Assembly (NCBI RefSeq): GCF_000620865.1
Contig: NZ_KK211190.1
Location: forward strand, 385,971-449,970
Direction of reading: 5' to 3'
Source of the DNA: Exiguobacterium sibiricum 7-3
GTDB taxonomy: Bacteria; Bacillota; Bacilli; Exiguobacteriales; Exiguobacteriaceae
Length of the DNA: 64,000 nt
How positions within the stretch are numbered: the first letter of the stretch is position 1; every line of letters begins with the position of its first letter. The position numbers were made by a program, and so were the translations under genes. Positions 55,123 through 63,044 of the stretch are shown in pieces. The notes below the pieces were generated by a model that worked only from the letters and a program-made list of their open reading frames with translations, was not told the origin of the DNA and ran no database searches.

Positions 55123-55941
55123 ATGATTCATTACGACTATTTAGAATGTTATCTTCTTGCGCATATTACTTACAGTAAGCAGACAATCAAAGCTTATCGT
55201 AGTGATCTCCGACAGATGAAGAAAAATTTTGTGGAATGGTCAGTGAAGTCCCTTCAAACGTATTTTGATCAATTGATTCAACAATATAAACCAACTACAG
55301 TGATGCGGCGATATCATGCCTTGATGGCACTGGGAAATGAACTCGTCCGAGTGAAACGTCTCAAAGTTAATCCGATGAAACAGGTCCGTCCGATTGTTCA
55401 CCAGCATATCCAACAACGTGAGCATCATCCACTCGAAGAATCGATTCAAACAATTCGCCAAATCAATCATCCGACCTATCGTGTTTTCTTTGAGTTAATC
55501 AGTCAAACGGGCCTCCGCTTTATGGAGGCCCGTTTGTTGTCGATTGAGGATATTCAGTTTGCGAAGTCGACGTTACTTGTGCGACATGGGAAAGGACGAC
55601 GCTTGCGGACGGTTCCGCTGGGAGAGAAACTTGCTCATAAGCTCCAAGCATTTTTAGGAGGACGGACGGCAGGACTCGTTTTTCGTTCCATTCGTGGTCA
55701 AGCAATCAATGAGCAACAAGCGCGTGATATTTTATGCAAACAGTCACTCGCTACCCGTGGACGACCGTTGCATCCGCATGACTTACGTGTGTCGTTTGCG
55801 ACGTATCTCTATCAGAGCGGCAATTGCAAATTACTTGAGATTCAACGGTTACTTGGTCACAGCAGCTCCCGAACGACGGAAGGTTACATCCTCAGTCAGG
55901 AAACGAAACTTCAGCAAGTCATAGATGCGTTGTCGGCGTAA
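55123..55941 (+). CDS. tyrosine recombinase (phage integrase family), rightward copy
   Basis: A 272-residue recombinase. A helical SAM-like core-binding domain (about 1-95, YSKQTIKAYRSDLRQMKKNF) precedes the catalytic domain with TGLRFMEARLL (first Arg), RHGKGRRLRTVPL (Lys), HPHDLRVSFATYL (His-x-x-Arg), LLGHSSSRTTEGYI (His and the nucleophile Tyr). All catalytic positions are present. The size fits XerC/XerD or FimB-like enzymes without an arm-binding domain. AAAGGAGG lies before ATG 55123; an upstream ATG at 55081 precedes this site. Its 3' end overlaps the opposite recombinase by 23 bases. It is a candidate for acting at the inverted sites near 57.2-57.4 kb. Confidence 0.9.
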   Translation: MIHYDYLECYLLAHITYSKQTIKAYRSDLRQMKKNFVEWSVKSLQTYFDQLIQQYKPTTVMRRYHALMALGNELVRVKRLKVNPMKQVRPIVHQHIQQREHHPLEESIQTIRQINHPTYRVFFELISQTGLRFMEARLLSIEDIQFAKSTLLVRHGKGRRLRTVPLGEKLAHKLQAFLGGRTAGLVFRSIRGQAINEQQARDILCKQSLATRGRPLHPHDLRVSFATYLYQSGNCKLLEIQRLLGHSSSRTTEGYILSQETKLQQVIDALSA

Positions 55942-56758
55942 GTCGATTGATCGAGGAGCGGGCGACTTCTGACGACGGCAGGACATACTGTTGCGTCGTC
56001 TTCACGTCACTATGGCCGAGCAGGCGCATGACGGTCAGTAAATCAGCTCGATGTTCCCGGTACAGTGTCGTCGCGAACGTTACCCGTAAATCGTGTGGTC
56101 GCAGTATCCGCTTGAGGATTTGTTGACTGGCGAGCCGGAGTTGCTTCCGTGTTTGATTCGGATCAAGCAAACGTCCAGTCTCGTTTTGAAATAAGTGACC
56201 GTCGTTCGGTTGAACGTCGAGATATCGTGTCAGGACCGTCATCAGCTCGTCATGAAGCGGTACGTAGCGTGTTTTCTGTCCCTTACCATGACGGACAAAC
56301 AGTTGACGTTCGGTCAGGTCGAGGTCGGTCCGGTGTAATTGTCGGGCTTCATTGAACCGAAGGCCCGTATGTAAAAGCAGGAAGTAGAACGTATACATCG
56401 TATCGTCTTGCAGGGTCTCAATGACACGTCGCGCTTCGATGTAACTAAAGGCCGTTCGGTGTTTCGGTATCGGGCGAGTCGGTTTCTTAATTCGGGATAA
56501 GGGGTTCGAGGGAATGGATTTTTCAGCGACTAAGGCGTCAAATAGTGTGGCCAATGCATGAATTCGCCGGGAGACAGTTGTCGGCGCGTAGGTTTGTTTT
56601 AACAGCGTGATATAGCGATGCATGGAAGGAATGTCGATGGATTCAGCGTGGGTAAAAAAATGGCGAACGTCAGCACGATAGGCTTTTTTCGTCAGCATAC
56701 TGTAGCTCGGTGACTGTTCGATGATTGCCAGTAACCGCTCCAAGTAAAACGTCATCAT
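55919..56758 (-). CDS. tyrosine recombinase (phage integrase family), leftward copy
   Basis: A 279-residue recombinase, diverged from the convergent one. It has an N-terminal core-binding domain (AYRADVRHFF..., about 20-95) and catalytic motifs TGLRFNEARQL, RHGKGQKTRYVPL, RPHDLRVTFATTL and LLGHSDVKTTQQYVL, all complete. Start ATG overlaps the stop of the sigma-like gene by four bases (ATGATGA arrangement), so the two are translationally coupled. Its expression would depend on the promoter at 57243-57272. The pair of recombinases has no other phage or transposon gene nearby. Confidence 0.9.
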   Translation of the reverse strand: MMTFYLERLLAIIEQSPSYSMLTKKAYRADVRHFFTHAESIDIPSMHRYITLLKQTYAPTTVSRRIHALATLFDALVAEKSIPSNPLSRIKKPTRPIPKHRTAFSYIEARRVIETLQDDTMYTFYFLLLHTGLRFNEARQLHRTDLDLTERQLFVRHGKGQKTRYVPLHDELMTVLTRYLDVQPNDGHLFQNETGRLLDPNQTRKQLRLASQQILKRILRPHDLRVTFATTLYREHRADLLTVMRLLGHSDVKTTQQYVLPSSEVARSSINRLTPTTHL

Positions 56759-57189
56759 AGGAGGATGTCCTGGACTTTCCGTTTGAGTTCCGACTTAAGA
56801 GATCGGAGTCGGGCTGGGGAGTAGCCGAGGCTGTCCTCATTACCGTGAAGAAGAGCTTGGAGAATCGTGAATTCCTTCCGCGATAATTCCTGTTTTAGTT
56901 GATCAAGCAGGTAGATGAACGAGACTTGCTGCTGACGGGGGAGTTCCGGTAACGTCTCGACAGCGACTTCACCGGCGAGTGTCCGGTTGCGGGTGGCTAA
57001 GTAATCGAGCATCGCGCCTTTAGCACGGATCCGGGCGAAGGTAACGGTCATGACTTTGCCTTCTTCGATCGATTTCCAAAGACGAAGCAAAGCAGCTTGG
57101 CGGCATTCATCTTGTTCATTCGGATGAATCGAGAGACGGGAGAGAAGAGAGTTGACGAGGGGCATCCATTGTTTTAACGCTTCATTCAT
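56755..57189 (-). CDS. short sigma-70-like protein
   Basis: A 144-residue protein. The segment WMPLVNSLLSRLSIHPNEQDECRQAALLRLWKSIEEG resembles sigma region 2.1-2.2. FARIRAKGAMLDYLATRNRTLAG resembles region 2.3-2.4 of sigma-28-like factors, where RIRGAMLDYLR is typical. A C-terminal helix-rich part (about 100-144, LSRKEFTILQALLHGNE...LRSLKSELKRKVQDIL) could be a reduced region 4. It may redirect RNA polymerase or act as a regulator. ATG 57189 was chosen; TTG 57204 would add five residues. Neither has a visible Shine-Dalgarno, which is unusual here. It is the first gene of a two-gene operon with the leftward recombinase. Confidence 0.65.
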   Translation of the reverse strand: MNEALKQWMPLVNSLLSRLSIHPNEQDECRQAALLRLWKSIEEGKVMTVTFARIRAKGAMLDYLATRNRTLAGEVAVETLPELPRQQQVSFIYLLDQLKQELSRKEFTILQALLHGNEDSLGYSPARLRSLKSELKRKVQDILL

Positions 57190-57208
57190 TATGAGAGAAT
57201 CCAATCTG

Positions 57209-57222
57209 AGATATGCATATCT
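57209..57222. repeat. 14-bp perfect palindrome in the sigma-like gene leader
   Basis: AGATATGCATATCT reads identically on both strands. It lies between the predicted -10 (57243-57248) and the start of the sigma-like gene, a good position for an operator. Confidence 0.7.
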
Positions 57223-57242
57223 ATGTATTCCGCGGTAGTTTC

Positions 57243-57272
57243 AGTATAAGTAGAGTTATCCTCTGTTTTCAA
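57243..57272 (-). promoter_or_regulatory. predicted promoter of the sigma-like/recombinase operon, overlapping the left inverted site
   Basis: On the minus strand TTGAAA (57267-57272) is followed by an 18-bp spacer and TATACT (57243-57248), each one mismatch from the sigma-A consensus. The spacer coincides with the left inverted-repeat arm. The -35 lies inside the flanked segment and the -10 mostly outside. Confidence 0.6.
57246..57262 (+). repeat. left arm of 17-bp inverted repeat, possible recombinase core site
   Basis: ATAAGTAGAGTTATCCT is perfectly repeated in inverted orientation at 57392-57408. With one flanking base the site reads (on the minus strand) GGATAA, CTCTAC, then TTATAC: two near-inverted six-base arms around a six-base centre, as in tyrosine recombinase core sites. 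Confidence 0.75.
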
Positions 57273-57391
57273 ATTGTCTTTTTTGAATCATGCCAACGGT
57301 TTTCTAAACTTTCGAGACGCAAAATCCCTCTATTTCTCGCGTCCAAAACGAAAAATCACTTGAAAAACCACTTGTTTCCGTCACTCGCTTC

Positions 57392-57408
57392 AGGATAACT
57401 CTACTTAT
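57392..57408 (-). repeat. right arm of 17-bp inverted repeat, possible recombinase core site
   Basis: AGGATAACTCTACTTAT is the exact inverse complement of 57246-57262. Together with the next two bases it reads GGATAA-CTCTAC-TTATCC (57393-57410), perfect six-base inverted arms around a six-base centre. A strong AAGGAGGTG sequence follows at once (57411-57419), before a 13-codon frame of unclear meaning. Confidence 0.75.
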
Positions 57409-57473
57409 CCAAGGAGGTGTTCGGGAAAAAAGTGAATTCCGGATTGGTGGACTTATGCGGCAATTCGAAATGA

Positions 57474-57506
57474 AAAAACGGTCATGAACGAGGTATCCAT
57501 GACCGT
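57474..57506 (-). terminator. intrinsic terminator of the second EAL gene
   Basis: On the minus strand ACGGTCATG/CATGACCGT with an 11-base loop and a run of T. Confidence 0.85.
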
Positions 57507-57526
57507 ATGTGATGTATGAAAAAAGA

Positions 57527-60382
57527 TTAACGGGTATTCAGAATCCGGTACATCTCGAGTTCGGTAAATCCTTTAGTTTTAGGCTGTCGCAGGGCAGCAA
57601 ACCGTTTTGCGATATCAGGAGACGACGTATACCGGGCTTCATACTGGTATAAGCCGTTGGCCAGTTCGGTTGCCCGTTTGATGCTGATTGGAATACTGTC
57701 ATGCCCGTCCTCAAGCAAAATGACCAGCTTGACGGTCCCGTCGACCGGAAGGCGGATCGAGCTGTAGAAACCAAGCCCCTGAAACTTTTGATGGAGTATG
57801 AGAATTGGTGATGTCCCGACGTCTACCCGCTGACCCCGGACATGGGTAATCGTGATGGCTGCGTTGATGTAGGAAGATACACGATTCGGTTTATCGTTCA
57901 ATTCCTCGACCGGATCAATCCGTCCGTTTTCAATCAGCGTCGTCATGTCATCTGCCGGAACCGGACGACTGAACAGGAAACCCTGAACGATCTTACAGTC
58001 CAGCTCCCGGATCATGAACAGTTCATCGAGGGTTTCAATGCCCTCGATGACGACACTCATCTCGAATTCCTGGGCGAGCAGCAGGATGCTCCGGACAATC
58101 GCCTGGGACTTCTTATTTTGATGGATATTCGTCGCGAACTTCCGGTCGATTTTAATCGTCTGGACGTTGTACGTCTGCAGGTAGGCGAGCGACGAGTAGC
58201 CGACCCCGAAATCATCGAAGGCGACAGCGACGCCGATGCGGTTTAACGACGTAAACACTTCAGCCATGAAATCCTCGTCCTCGAGAATCGTCGTCTCTGA
58301 AATCTCCAGCTCCAGTTTGTAGGGCGGGAGATGATGACGTTGAATCGCATCCGTAAACACGTTCATATATTCTTTTCTCATGAAATACTTCGGCGGAACG
58401 TTTAACGAGACAGGAATCGCGTAATCGATCGACTTGAGATAGCGGGAAACTTCATCAATCAGCCAGTCCGTCAACGGAATGTACAGACAGTTTTCTTCGG
58501 CTAGGGGAATGAATTCGCCCGGAGAAATTTCACCCCACGTCGGATGGGTCCAGCGCATCAAGGCTTCCGCACCGACCACTTGTCCGGTCCAGCTGTCGAC
58601 TTTCGGTTGATAGACGAGATAAAACTCGTTGTTCTCAATCCCTTTGCTCATGTCCTGTAACAGTTCGAACTGCCGGACGGCTTCGATGTCCATGTTGGAA
58701 GCATACAGTTCCACGTGGCTGCCTTCCCGTTTTTGGGCACGGAATTTTGCCGTTCCCGAATGACGGATCAAATCGGACGATGTCACCGCATCCTCCGGAT
58801 ACCTGCTGACCCCGATCGAGACACGCGGCTGGAAGACGTAGTCCTGGAGTTCGATGGGTGACTTCGACAGTTGCAGGAGACGCTGTGAAAAGTTCTGAAC
58901 CTGCTCCTCCGTCATCCGTTCAGGGAAAATCACTAAAAAATCATCGCCAAACAATGCTCCGAGATAAGCTTCCTTCGGCAACAGCCGCAATATGGTATCC
59001 GTGGCGATGGCCCGCCATGCGTCCCCCATCTTAAACCCGAACGTCTGATTGATGTCATTAATCCGGTTCAGACAGATGGACAACAGGGTAAACGGGTGAT
59101 TTTGACGAATCAATAGCTCGACGGTCTCGGTAATCGCTTCCCGGTTCGGCATATTCGTCACCTGATCCATCATTGAAAGCTTAAAAATCTCTTCCTGCCG
59201 ATTTTTGATCTCGGTTACATCTTTGATGATTGATTGATAGCCGGTCGCTTGTCCGTCCGTGTCAAATAACGGATAACACGTATCTTTGATCCATTTGAGA
59301 CCTTTTTTCGTGTGGATCCGGTAAAACGCGACGATGCTTTTTCCTTGTTTGACTTCTTCCATCATGTGTAAAAAGTTTGGTCCATCTTCCGGTGTGACGA
59401 GTTGTTTCCAGTAGGTCGGGTTTTGGTGAATCTGTTCCTCGGGGACATTAAAAATCTTTGAGAAGTTTGGGGTCAAAATCTGATACCGGTCTTTTTTTAA
59501 ACTGTATTCGATGAGTGCCGTATCGACGACGACACACAATGTTTCGAGTTTGTCTTTTTCACGTTTTAAGTCTTGTTCCATCTTGTCTTGTTCACTTAAA
59601 TCAAACATGACCCAGGTGATGACATTTTGGTCCGCTGATTTTCCGACTTGGACTAAAATGCGTAACCAGCCTTTCGTAGTATGGCGCGCCCGGACAATAC
59701 TTTTATATTCAAAAAAGGACGGGTCCTGGTAAAGACGGTCGACGTTTTGAGAAAATACCGGACGATCCTCTTCATGAATCAGATTTCTGAACTCGACCCG
59801 TCCCATTTGTTGGACGGTTTTTTTAGGGAGACCAAACAATTTAGGGACCTGTTCGGAATAAAAAAATTTAGCGGTATCAATCCGGTATTCGACTAAAGCC
59901 AGTCCCGGGATCTGTTCCGTCAAAAGTTGATTGACCTTTAACCGGTTGTACTCACGGGCTAATTCTTTCTGCTCTGTCAAATCCTTGACGATACCGTACA
60001 GACCAGTCAGTAATGCTCCGGAGTATAAAGGGACGTTCGTGATCGAGAAGTGGTACCGCTTGTTATCGTTGCGAATCGCTTCGATTTCATAATGGACGGT
60101 TTCCCCCTTCAAAGCCCGTTCCTGATACCGGAGCATTTCGTGGTATTCATGGGCGGGCAGCCATTTTTCAGGTTCCGTCAAAAAAGATGCCGATCCTTTA
60201 AATAATAATTCGAATTTGTCATTGGTCTTGACGATGTTTTTCGTTAAATCCATGACATATAAAGCATCCGGGTAGTCATTAATGGAAATCGGATCTGCCT
60301 CGCGTGCATAGACTTCTGAAACGTCGCGAGTGATGCTGGTTTTGATTTTAGGAAGCAGTTTCCAACTGTCGAATAACTTCAT
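57527..60382 (-). CDS. PAS-PAS-PAS-GGDEF-EAL protein with PilZ-like tail, probable c-di-GMP phosphodiesterase
   Basis: A 951-residue cytoplasmic protein. Three PAS-like regions (about 35-140, 150-270, 285-395) are followed by a GGDEF domain (about 405-555) with degenerate FGDDF (478-482), an EAL domain (about 575-825) and a beta-rich PilZ-like tail (about 840-930). The EAL domain keeps GAEAL (604-608), LELEISET, the metal pair DD in DDFGVGYSS (723-724), KIDRKF, VIEGIETL and QGFLFSRP, so phosphodiesterase activity is likely. The degenerate GGDEF may bind GTP as an activator. It is the paralogue of 576-3068, with one more PAS region. ATG 60382 is preferred, with AAGGGA about 10 bases upstream; TTG 60409 is an alternative. 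It is a single gene. Confidence 0.9.
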   Translation of the reverse strand: MKLFDSWKLLPKIKTSITRDVSEVYAREADPISINDYPDALYVMDLTKNIVKTNDKFELLFKGSASFLTEPEKWLPAHEYHEMLRYQERALKGETVHYEIEAIRNDNKRYHFSITNVPLYSGALLTGLYGIVKDLTEQKELAREYNRLKVNQLLTEQIPGLALVEYRIDTAKFFYSEQVPKLFGLPKKTVQQMGRVEFRNLIHEEDRPVFSQNVDRLYQDPSFFEYKSIVRARHTTKGWLRILVQVGKSADQNVITWVMFDLSEQDKMEQDLKREKDKLETLCVVVDTALIEYSLKKDRYQILTPNFSKIFNVPEEQIHQNPTYWKQLVTPEDGPNFLHMMEEVKQGKSIVAFYRIHTKKGLKWIKDTCYPLFDTDGQATGYQSIIKDVTEIKNRQEEIFKLSMMDQVTNMPNREAITETVELLIRQNHPFTLLSICLNRINDINQTFGFKMGDAWRAIATDTILRLLPKEAYLGALFGDDFLVIFPERMTEEQVQNFSQRLLQLSKSPIELQDYVFQPRVSIGVSRYPEDAVTSSDLIRHSGTAKFRAQKREGSHVELYASNMDIEAVRQFELLQDMSKGIENNEFYLVYQPKVDSWTGQVVGAEALMRWTHPTWGEISPGEFIPLAEENCLYIPLTDWLIDEVSRYLKSIDYAIPVSLNVPPKYFMRKEYMNVFTDAIQRHHLPPYKLELEISETTILEDEDFMAEVFTSLNRIGVAVAFDDFGVGYSSLAYLQTYNVQTIKIDRKFATNIHQNKKSQAIVRSILLLAQEFEMSVVIEGIETLDELFMIRELDCKIVQGFLFSRPVPADDMTTLIENGRIDPVEELNDKPNRVSSYINAAITITHVRGQRVDVGTSPILILHQKFQGLGFYSSIRLPVDGTVKLVILLEDGHDSIPISIKRATELANGLYQYEARYTSSPDIAKRFAALRQPKTKGFTELEMYRILNTR

Positions 60383-60759
60383 GACGACCCCGTCCCTTCT
60401 CATTTCCAATGATCAAAACATTATTTCAGCATTTAAGAATTTATATTGAAAAATTAAATACTGTAAAGAAAAACTTTTCATATATACTAAATTATAGGTA
60501 TAGAAGACCTTTTTTAGCAATAGATTAAGTCTATTTACCTATGAATAGAGTTAACAAAAAAATAATATTTTATTTTTTTGTTATATTAATCCAATTATTC
60601 TTAGTGTCATCAGTAAATGAAATGAAAAAGAATTTTGATAGCAGGAATAATGGTTTTCACTCCATGTTACGCTCGAATGCAGGGAATACTTTTGCGTTTT
60701 TTTGTTGGGGGTATAAAGAGTGACTTTTGTTTAAGAGTAGAGGCGGAAAAGCAGAATAA

Positions 60760-60990
60760 ACGATTTGTCTGCGGGAACAGGACACGAAACTTGAAGTGGT
60801 CAGTATCATCTTTGACAAACTGTTGTTTGAGAGAGACTTCCTTCTGCAATGGCTAAGATATTTTGGAATCCATGTCGGAGCAGCAGGGAAGTCAGCACGT
60901 ATTCCGAACGCGACCGTGCCTGATCATATCGTGACACGGTACATCAAAGGACAAGGGACAATGACGACGATAGGACGATTTGTAACGTGA
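60760..60990 (+). pseudogene. remnant of an unrecognised gene
   Basis: An open frame of about 76 codons between a stop at 60757-60759 and TGA at 60988. It encodes LEVVSIIFDKLLFERDFLL, then WLRYFGIHVGAAGKSARIPN and DHIVTRYIKGQGTMT. Base composition is clearly richer in GC than the sequence just upstream, codon use looks genuine, and no start codon with a Shine-Dalgarno exists. It looks like the 3' part of a lost gene. I do not recognise the product. Confidence 0.4.
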
Positions 60991-61058
60991 CGTATATGCC
61001 GATGCTTGATTCGACTGTGCGTGAGTAGACATGATGATACCCTTCACTGTTTGACGAA

Positions 61059-61113
61059 GAAAAAAGAACCTTCTAAGGTACTTGCAGATGGCATGTTGAA
61101 AGGTTCTTTTTTT
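61059..61113. terminator. bidirectional intrinsic terminator
   Basis: AAAAAAGAACCTT.../...AAGGTTCTTTTTT, a 13-14 bp stem with a long loop, flanked by A and T runs. It lies between the two convergent gene remnants. Confidence 0.8.
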
Positions 61114-61190
61114 GAGGCTGGACTGGTATTAACAAGTCAATAACGATCATCTGTGATCAGTCTCAGTTTAAGGAGGACTGAGAACATGAT

Positions 61191-61283
61191 TTAAAGATTC
61201 GGTTGATGCTCGACATGTTCGATGCGGACATACTCAATGTTGAGCAACTGTTCGAACGGATTAAAACGAAACAAACCATGATT
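61191..61283 (-). pseudogene. short C-terminal gene remnant
   Basis: Minus-strand frame of 30 codons encoding GLFRFNPFEQLLNIEYV and EHVEHQPNL, then a stop. It is preceded in frame by a stop (61284-61286) and has no start codon. Its amino-acid pattern and composition look coding, and a terminator lies downstream as if a gene had ended here. It is too short to identify. Confidence 0.3.
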
Positions 61284-61397
61284 TCAACACGATACAAGTC
61301 CAATAAAAGAGAAAATATTTCCTTATATTTCAAAATAGATAGTCGTTCTCTTTGTTTTTTCTATAACATGTAGATTAGCCGATTTATTAATGAGAGG

Positions 61398-63035
61398 ATG
61401 AAGAAAATGATAGCAGGGATTATTCTAATTTCGATTCTATACCCTAATTTATCAGTGTCAGCAAGCGTCAGCTTACCGACAGTTGCTCAAATTAATGATG
61501 ATGTAATTGGACAAAACTCTACAATTCGCGGCAATACATTGTATTATGCCGATCATGAAGGAACAAATTTAGTTGATTTAGAGACTGGAACACGTTTAAG
61601 AAAAGAAGATACAGGTGATACATTACTTGATGTCAGTACAGATGAATCCTGGATGATTGCAAAAGAATTTTGGCACACCTATTTTACGATTTATGATGAA
61701 TTTGGCGAAGAAGTCAGAACAGTCGATAACCTTAGATATCAGAATCAGGTCTATCGATTTAACAGTGGAATTCAAGCTAAGTTTTTACCCAATTCCTCTA
61801 AACTCGTTATTGCGTCAGATGATTATATTTTCTTATACGACATCAAAACTGAAAAAGTATTGTCCGCTCGAGGTATCAGTACTGATGGTACGTTGAAAGT
61901 CTCGAATGATTATATCATGATTGGAGATGACTCCTCGATTCATGTCATGAATCATGCTCTCGAAATGGTCACTGAAATTTTACCGCAGGAAAGAATTATC
62001 TCGTATGATGTGACACTATCTAATACTTTAATCTTTAATACCTATGACGGACGTATTTATCAGTACAAGAGCCCGTTTACTAAGTCCGTTCTATCATCAC
62101 TAAAAACGTATGATGAAATCGATTTGGATGACAGCGGGGTGTTTCTTGGTACTTCAAAAGGAATCTTATACGATATGCAAACAGCTAAACGAATTTATAC
62201 AAATATAGACGAATCACGTATCGTATTTAATGAAAACTCGTCCAAAATAGTGACATTGGGAGATTCTGTGCGTGTCTATGATGCAAAAAATTTAAAAAAG
62301 CGAATCGTGAGCGCAAAAATCAGTACAGATTTTAATTCGTTAATTGTTCGAAACGAAACGATACCGACATTTGTTGCCATATCGAAAGATGGAACGAAAA
62401 CTAAATTGACGAATCAAGCCGTTTGGCGGTCTGATAATTCACAAGTTGCCTATTTTTCGAAAGGTAAGTTAATTGGGAAGTCTCCTGGAAAAGTAACGAT
62501 CAAAGGCTCTTATGAGGGGCATACTGCTACGCTTTCGCTGACAGTACGCAAAGAATCCAAAAAAGCGAATTTAAAATGGCTGATGAATCAAAAAAATATA
62601 TTGAATCAAAAAGGAACGTTCGTGAATGCTTCACATCAATTTTACGATTCTTACTCTAAAGTAAAAGGAACGAATGGAAAGATATATTACCAAGAAAAAG
62701 TTTACACTAACGGTATTTTTAAAGGAAACGTACTTTATGGAACGTATCGTAACAAAAAAACCATTGACGAAATTTTATTACCTTTAAGTGTCGAAAAACG
62801 AACTGACATTAGTGAACAACAAATAATTGATGTGTTCGGAAAACCAAAGAAAACGTATAAATATGATCCGGCAGTGTCTTCAAAAGTGACACGAGGAACT
62901 AGTATCCTCGATCAACATCAAATTAAAAAAATTAGTTTATACACGGTAAAAAAGAATAATGCTCTTGAAGTCATCTATGATGAAAAAGGCTATGCGCGAT
63001 ACCTTCACCTTTTTGAATCAACTCCCGGAGACTGA
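61398..63035 (+). CDS. secreted propeller-like protein with Ig-like domain and C-terminal SmpA-like segment
   Basis: A 545-residue exported protein. The signal peptide (about 1-22, ending VSA) is followed by repeated four-strand beta units (about 40-330, for example NTLYYADHEGTNLVDLETG, DDYIFLYDIKTEKVL, DSVRVYDAKNLKK), as in seven-bladed WD/PQQ-like propellers. A Big_2-like domain (about 335-390, QVAYFSKGKLIGKSPGKVTIKG) comes next. The C-terminus has DISEQQIIDVFGKPKKTYKY and a final ALEVIYDEKGYARYL strand, resembling the helix-strand unit of SmpA/BLIP-type folds. Function unknown. The ATG at 61398 keeps a basic signal peptide start; ATG 61407 has better spacing to GAGAGG. Monocistronic. Confidence 0.7.
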   Translation: MKKMIAGIILISILYPNLSVSASVSLPTVAQINDDVIGQNSTIRGNTLYYADHEGTNLVDLETGTRLRKEDTGDTLLDVSTDESWMIAKEFWHTYFTIYDEFGEEVRTVDNLRYQNQVYRFNSGIQAKFLPNSSKLVIASDDYIFLYDIKTEKVLSARGISTDGTLKVSNDYIMIGDDSSIHVMNHALEMVTEILPQERIISYDVTLSNTLIFNTYDGRIYQYKSPFTKSVLSSLKTYDEIDLDDSGVFLGTSKGILYDMQTAKRIYTNIDESRIVFNENSSKIVTLGDSVRVYDAKNLKKRIVSAKISTDFNSLIVRNETIPTFVAISKDGTKTKLTNQAVWRSDNSQVAYFSKGKLIGKSPGKVTIKGSYEGHTATLSLTVRKESKKANLKWLMNQKNILNQKGTFVNASHQFYDSYSKVKGTNGKIYYQEKVYTNGIFKGNVLYGTYRNKKTIDEILLPLSVEKRTDISEQQIIDVFGKPKKTYKYDPAVSSKVTRGTSILDQHQIKKISLYTVKKNNALEVIYDEKGYARYLHLFESTPGD

Positions 63036-63044
63036 ATCATTAAA

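Larger units (their letters stand above)
60383..61397. other. 1-kb region without intact genes
   Basis: The first 370 bases are very AT-rich and hold the presumed promoter of the EAL gene. Two gene-like remnants on opposite strands (60760-60990 and 61191-61283, listed separately) then flank a strong bidirectional terminator. From 61284 to 61397 the sequence is AT-rich again and should hold the promoter of the next gene. No complete gene with a start and Shine-Dalgarno is seen. Confidence 0.6.

Noticed and set aside
55123..56758. The recombinases as part of a prophage or integron
   Set aside because: No capsid, repressor, excisionase, transposase or gene-cassette sites are visible around them, and the base composition matches the core chromosome.
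57246..57408. The inverted repeat considered as a transcription terminator or a dif site
   Set aside because: The arms are 129 bp apart, far too distant for a terminator hairpin, and the core does not resemble the Firmicute dif consensus. Two oppositely oriented copies fit an inversion site better.
57432..57473. A 13-codon frame after the perfect AAGGAGGTG next to the right inverted arm
   Set aside because: The ribosome site is excellent, but the peptide is tiny, the spacing is long and no promoter faces it in this orientation. Noted only as possibly expressed after inversion.
60541..60723. A 60-codon AT-rich frame with one hydrophobic segment
   Set aside because: There is no Shine-Dalgarno before the ATG, and the second half loses the pattern of a membrane protein. 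It is more likely chance in an AT-rich region.
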